From positions 1 to 42,766 of the forward strand of contig NZ_BOOU01000101.1 in NCBI RefSeq assembly GCF_016863395.1: a stretch of 42,766 bases of DNA. The letters are read 5' to 3'. Made by a program: the position numbers and the translations under genes. Below, in pieces: positions 40,428-42,766 of this stretch. Under the pieces are notes generated by a model. The model saw only the letters and a list, made by a program, of their open reading frames with translations. It was not told where the DNA came from and did no database searches. Position 1 is the stretch's first letter. Each line of letters opens with the position of its first letter. Origin of the DNA: Sphaerisporangium rufum (GTDB taxonomy: Bacteria > Actinomycetota > Actinomycetes > Streptosporangiales > Streptosporangiaceae).

Positions 40428-41693
40428 ATGTCAGATGCCTGGAAGAGCGACGTGGAGGTGCTCGTAGCTAGGGTCTCGGATCTGGCTACGCGCACGATGA
40501 GGTTTGCACGAACGTTGCCTGACAGACCGATCCGTCCGCGTCGGCGCTCCCACGCATACAGGAGTGCGGTAATGGCGTTCCATCGGTCGCGCCGCTCGGT
40601 GCTGGACGATCAAGGGAACCTCACGCGAGACGGGCGTGCAAGATTCATCGAACTCGCGAAGCAATATGGAGCCAGCGAGCAGGCTAGGTCCCGCGCGTTC
40701 GCGATCGCGATGATCCCGAATGCAGCGATCGGCTTAGTGGGCCCTTTCGTGGTCGGCAACCGACTATTCGGCCTGGGGTTTGTGGGGACACTGGGCTGTC
40801 TTTACATCGCGCTCGCGATCCCGGCAGCCATGTACTTCGCGGTCATCGTACGCACGTTCAAGGGGCTGGCGGCGCTCCTGACGCTACCGGTAGCCATGTT
40901 CACAATCGGCCTGGCACTCTTCGCTCTAGCCTGGCCAGGCCATGGAGCCTCAATGATTCAAAGCTTTCCATGGATGGAGGTGGGAATAACCTCTTTATCC
41001 ATCTATGGGTCGATGCTGCTTGGCGCGCTTATCAGTGGCCCTATTCTTCTAATGGCGGAGATCCGGATAACTCGCAGGTGGCCCGAGGCCATGGCATTGC
41101 GGCAGATCCTATGGGCACTTGAGACAATGTCCGAAACCCCTTATCTAGGACCAGATGAGCGACAACGTCTCTCCCAGATCTTCGGTCGGATTTCCAATCT
41201 GATCGGTTTGCACCTTCCTGCTACCCTGCCTTCCTTCCATCAAGCCGGTCGTGACATGCTCAGATCGCGATGCAGGCTGGCGGCGCGAGCGGTACAGGAG
41301 TACGAAATCGACGCTATCCTCGCCACCGGTGTCACCAGAGTGACACTCCAGGAGAATCTGAGGAAATTGGCCACTGTAATTGTATGTGCCGATTACGGGC
41401 ACCTCCCGCTACCGAAGAACGAAACACACATAACGACGAAGGGAGTGCTCAAATTCCTTGTCCGCATTCTCCGCCTCGTGTGCGTGGGACTTTTGGTCCC
41501 GGCGGCCGTATGGGCGACCGGCCAGTTACCGATGCCCGCTTGGTGGGATGCCTACCGTGATGGCGCCACAGTGTTCGCGATCGCGTGGGTGGTTGCCACG
41601 ATCTTCGTCATGCTCAACCCCCACTACAAAGACCCGCTCCAAGTGGCGCAGGAGTTCCTGTCGATGATCAACCCGAACCGGAGGTCTGAATAA
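40428..41693 (+). CDS. Multi-pass membrane protein of unknown function
   Basis: A 421-residue protein (ATG 40428; GTG 40419, overlapping the small open frame's stop, is an alternative). A basic cytoplasmic N-terminus of about 95 residues (RPIRPRRRSHAYRS) precedes four hydrophobic segments (about 98-205, including IPNAAIGLVGPFVV, GTLGCLYIALAIPAAMYFAVIV and LALFALAWPG), a roughly 140-residue soluble helical part, and two final segments (VCVGLLVPAAVWATG and VFAIAWVVATIFVML). I know no family with this layout. The base composition is visibly less GC-rich than most of the window, with codons such as TTATCC and ATTCTT, suggesting transfer. Confidence 0.75.
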   Translation: MSDAWKSDVEVLVARVSDLATRTMRFARTLPDRPIRPRRRSHAYRSAVMAFHRSRRSVLDDQGNLTRDGRARFIELAKQYGASEQARSRAFAIAMIPNAAIGLVGPFVVGNRLFGLGFVGTLGCLYIALAIPAAMYFAVIVRTFKGLAALLTLPVAMFTIGLALFALAWPGHGASMIQSFPWMEVGITSLSIYGSMLLGALISGPILLMAEIRITRRWPEAMALRQILWALETMSETPYLGPDERQRLSQIFGRISNLIGLHLPATLPSFHQAGRDMLRSRCRLAARAVQEYEIDAILATGVTRVTLQENLRKLATVIVCADYGHLPLPKNETHITTKGVLKFLVRILRLVCVGLLVPAAVWATGQLPMPAWWDAYRDGATVFAIAWVVATIFVMLNPHYKDPLQVAQEFLSMINPNRRSE

Positions 41694-41791
41694 AGACCAG
41701 ACTGGCCTCCATGTACATGTCTCTTGGCCCCGCTGGTACGCCTCTCTCCCACGTACCTGATACCGGGAAAATTCCGGGTCATTCCGATTGT

Positions 41792-41905
41792 AATGCTGCG
41801 CGGCTCGACGGGCTTGTCGATGCGGCGGGTGGAGACCTCGGACAGATAGGAGCTTGCGACCACCCTGATCAGGGTTTGCTAGGCGCGGCACCGGTGCTGC
41901 AGTTT
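41792..41905 (-). pseudogene. Relic of an IS256-family transposase
   Basis: On the minus strand the translation HRCRA*QTLIRVVASSYLSEVSTRRIDK matches the conserved IS256/Mutator block RRRRAEQALxxVVAxxYLLGVSTRRxxKLV, with a stop codon (TAG) where Glu is expected. The match fades on both sides, and neither DDE neighbourhood nor terminal repeats remain. The surrounding 41694-42021 stretch has no intact gene I can support. Confidence 0.5.
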
Positions 41906-42021
41906 CTTCAAGCGCGTCGGGCGGTGCGTGCCCGGACCGGCCAACGAGCCGCAGCCGGGCACGTAGACCGACCGGCGCGCCCAGCGGGCCGCCTTTAACC
42001 ATGTAGAGAAGGTCCTCGCCG

Positions 42022-42357
42022 CTACTGCTCTCTGTAGTCGTCGCCTGCGGCTGCATCCCGGACGACAAGGTCCGCGATACGGAGCAACCGTGCGACGTAG
42101 GCCCGGTTCTCGCGTCGGCGGACGCGTGGGAGAAGCGCCCGCAGGTCTCGGGCGCACTCCCTTACGGTCCGAAGCTGCGTAGCCGATAACGCGGCGTGCC
42201 GACTCCCGACGTAGCTGGTCAGGCATCCCGCCATGTAGAGATCGAGCAGCATGACGGGCTGCCCGTTGATCTCGAAATCACGTAGATCGTCCGGGCAGAA
42301 CTGCCCCCTGTGCTCGGCCCACAGCACCGAGACCTCGTTGAAGACCTCCCGGTTCAC
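42022..42357 (-). CDS. Conserved-looking hypothetical protein coupled to msrA
   Basis: A 111-residue, soluble, helical protein ([20 protein letters not shown], then [29 protein letters not shown]). GTG 42357 overlaps the msrA stop (GTGA), so it is translated with msrA. I do not recognise the family and no transmembrane segment is present. The coupling to msrA is the best evidence that it is real. Confidence 0.6.
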   Translation of the reverse strand: MNREVFNEVSVLWAEHRGQFCPDDLRDFEINGQPVMLLDLYMAGCLTSYVGSRHAALSATQLRTVRECARDLRALLPRVRRRENRAYVARLLRIADLVVRDAAAGDDYREQ

Positions 42358-42766
42358 TCACCCGCAGGCGCGATGCCCTCCGGGCACGAGACCCCGGTAC
42401 CCCCCAACCCGCAGTAGCCGTTCTTGTTGCGCCAGAGGTACTGCTGGTGATACTCCTCCGCGAAGAAGTAGTCGGGGGCAGGGGTGATCTCGGTGGTGAT
42501 GTCGCCGTAGCCGGCGGCGGTGAGGACCTGCTGGTAGGCGTCCCGGGACGCCTGGGCGGACTTCTCCTGGGCCGGGCCGTGGGTGTAGATGGCCGAGCGG
42601 TACTGGGTGCCGACGTCGTTGCCCTGGCGCATGCCCTGGGTCGGGTCGTGGGCCTCCCAGAAGACCCGCAGAAGTTCCTCGTAGGAGACCTGGTCGGGGT
42701 CGTAGACCACCCGCACCACCTCGGCGTGCCCGGTGCGGCCGCTGCAGACCTCTTCGTACGTGGGGT
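42354..42766 (-). CDS. msrA: Peptide-methionine (S)-S-oxide reductase MsrA, 5' end outside window
   Basis: The frame is open to the right edge and reads [24 protein letters not shown], then [31 protein letters not shown], and [26 protein letters not shown], the continuous MsrA pattern apart from the N-terminal GCFWG, which lies beyond the window. MsrA reduces methionine-S-sulfoxide in proteins and free methionine in the cytoplasm, using thioredoxin. It is intact as far as visible. A degraded copy of another msrA 3' end lies at 36247-36390. Confidence 0.95.
   Translation of the reverse strand, partial: PTYEEVCSGRTGHAEVVRVVYDPDQVSYEELLRVFWEAHDPTQGMRQGNDVGTQYRSAIYTHGPAQEKSAQASRDAYQQVLTAAGYGDITTEITPAPDYFFAEEYHQQYLWRNKNGYCGLGGTGVSCPEGIAPAGE

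Noticed and set aside
41526-42068. A 180-codon minus-strand open frame
   Set aside because: It overlaps the end of the membrane protein gene antisense and the transposase relic in another frame; no domain.

Overview
The window is high-GC DNA with dense, partly overlapping genes, many GTG starts, leaderless promoters and abundant TetR, LuxR-type two-component and ECF-sigma regulators. This points to an actinomycete chromosome, probably Streptosporangiales or a Streptomyces-like group; the genus cannot be fixed from sequence alone. No rRNA, tRNA or CRISPR array was seen.

Layout. 1-474 is the 3' end of a secreted GH11 xylanase with a ricin-type CBM13. 820-2936 is an NADH-dehydrogenase-like flavoprotein coupled to an ECF41 (SigJ-type) sigma factor. 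2977-6623 holds a TetR/P450 divergent pair and a TetR/SDR pair. 6713-9700 holds a phosphohistidine-type ATP-grasp/swivelling-His protein in an apparent operon with a histidine-phosphatase-fold enzyme, divergent from two small putative DNA-binding proteins; this is the best candidate for an uncharacterised system. 9725-10825 is a membrane protein. 11045-16397 holds two two-component systems, the second in an operon with an ABC-2 exporter. 16473-22858 holds a Cds1-like PLP enzyme, a secreted protein, a GNAT, an ECF sigma factor with a membrane-anchored partner, an M20 peptidase and a small secreted protein. 22993-26788 is a class-C beta-lactamase-fold hydrolase divergent from a third two-component system.

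26980-32346 packs three regulator/short-chain-dehydrogenase modules (LysR/SDR, TetR/SDR, TetR/extended SDR); a fourth is TetR/SDR at 5001-6623, and an XRE/aldo-keto reductase pair lies at 33904-35925. Most of their shared intergenic regions carry palindromes that fit as operators, suggesting independent redox or xenobiotic-responsive switches.

From about 32350 to 42020 the sequence looks like a decayed mobile island. It has a replication-initiator relic (HFH motif), a Phd/YefM antitoxin beside a frameshifted RelE-like toxin, a VapB antitoxin beside a frameshifted VapC, a degraded msrA 3' end and an IS256-like transposase relic with an in-frame stop. Intact genes lie among them: GNAT, XRE-TPR regulator, GHKL ATPase and an unknown membrane-protein operon of lower GC. 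An intact, truncated-by-window msrA closes the window.

A recurring signal is a -10-like hexamer (TANNNT, or the weaker CANNNT form) 6-7 bases upstream of the start codon of about a dozen genes, mostly regulators. This implies leaderless mRNAs.
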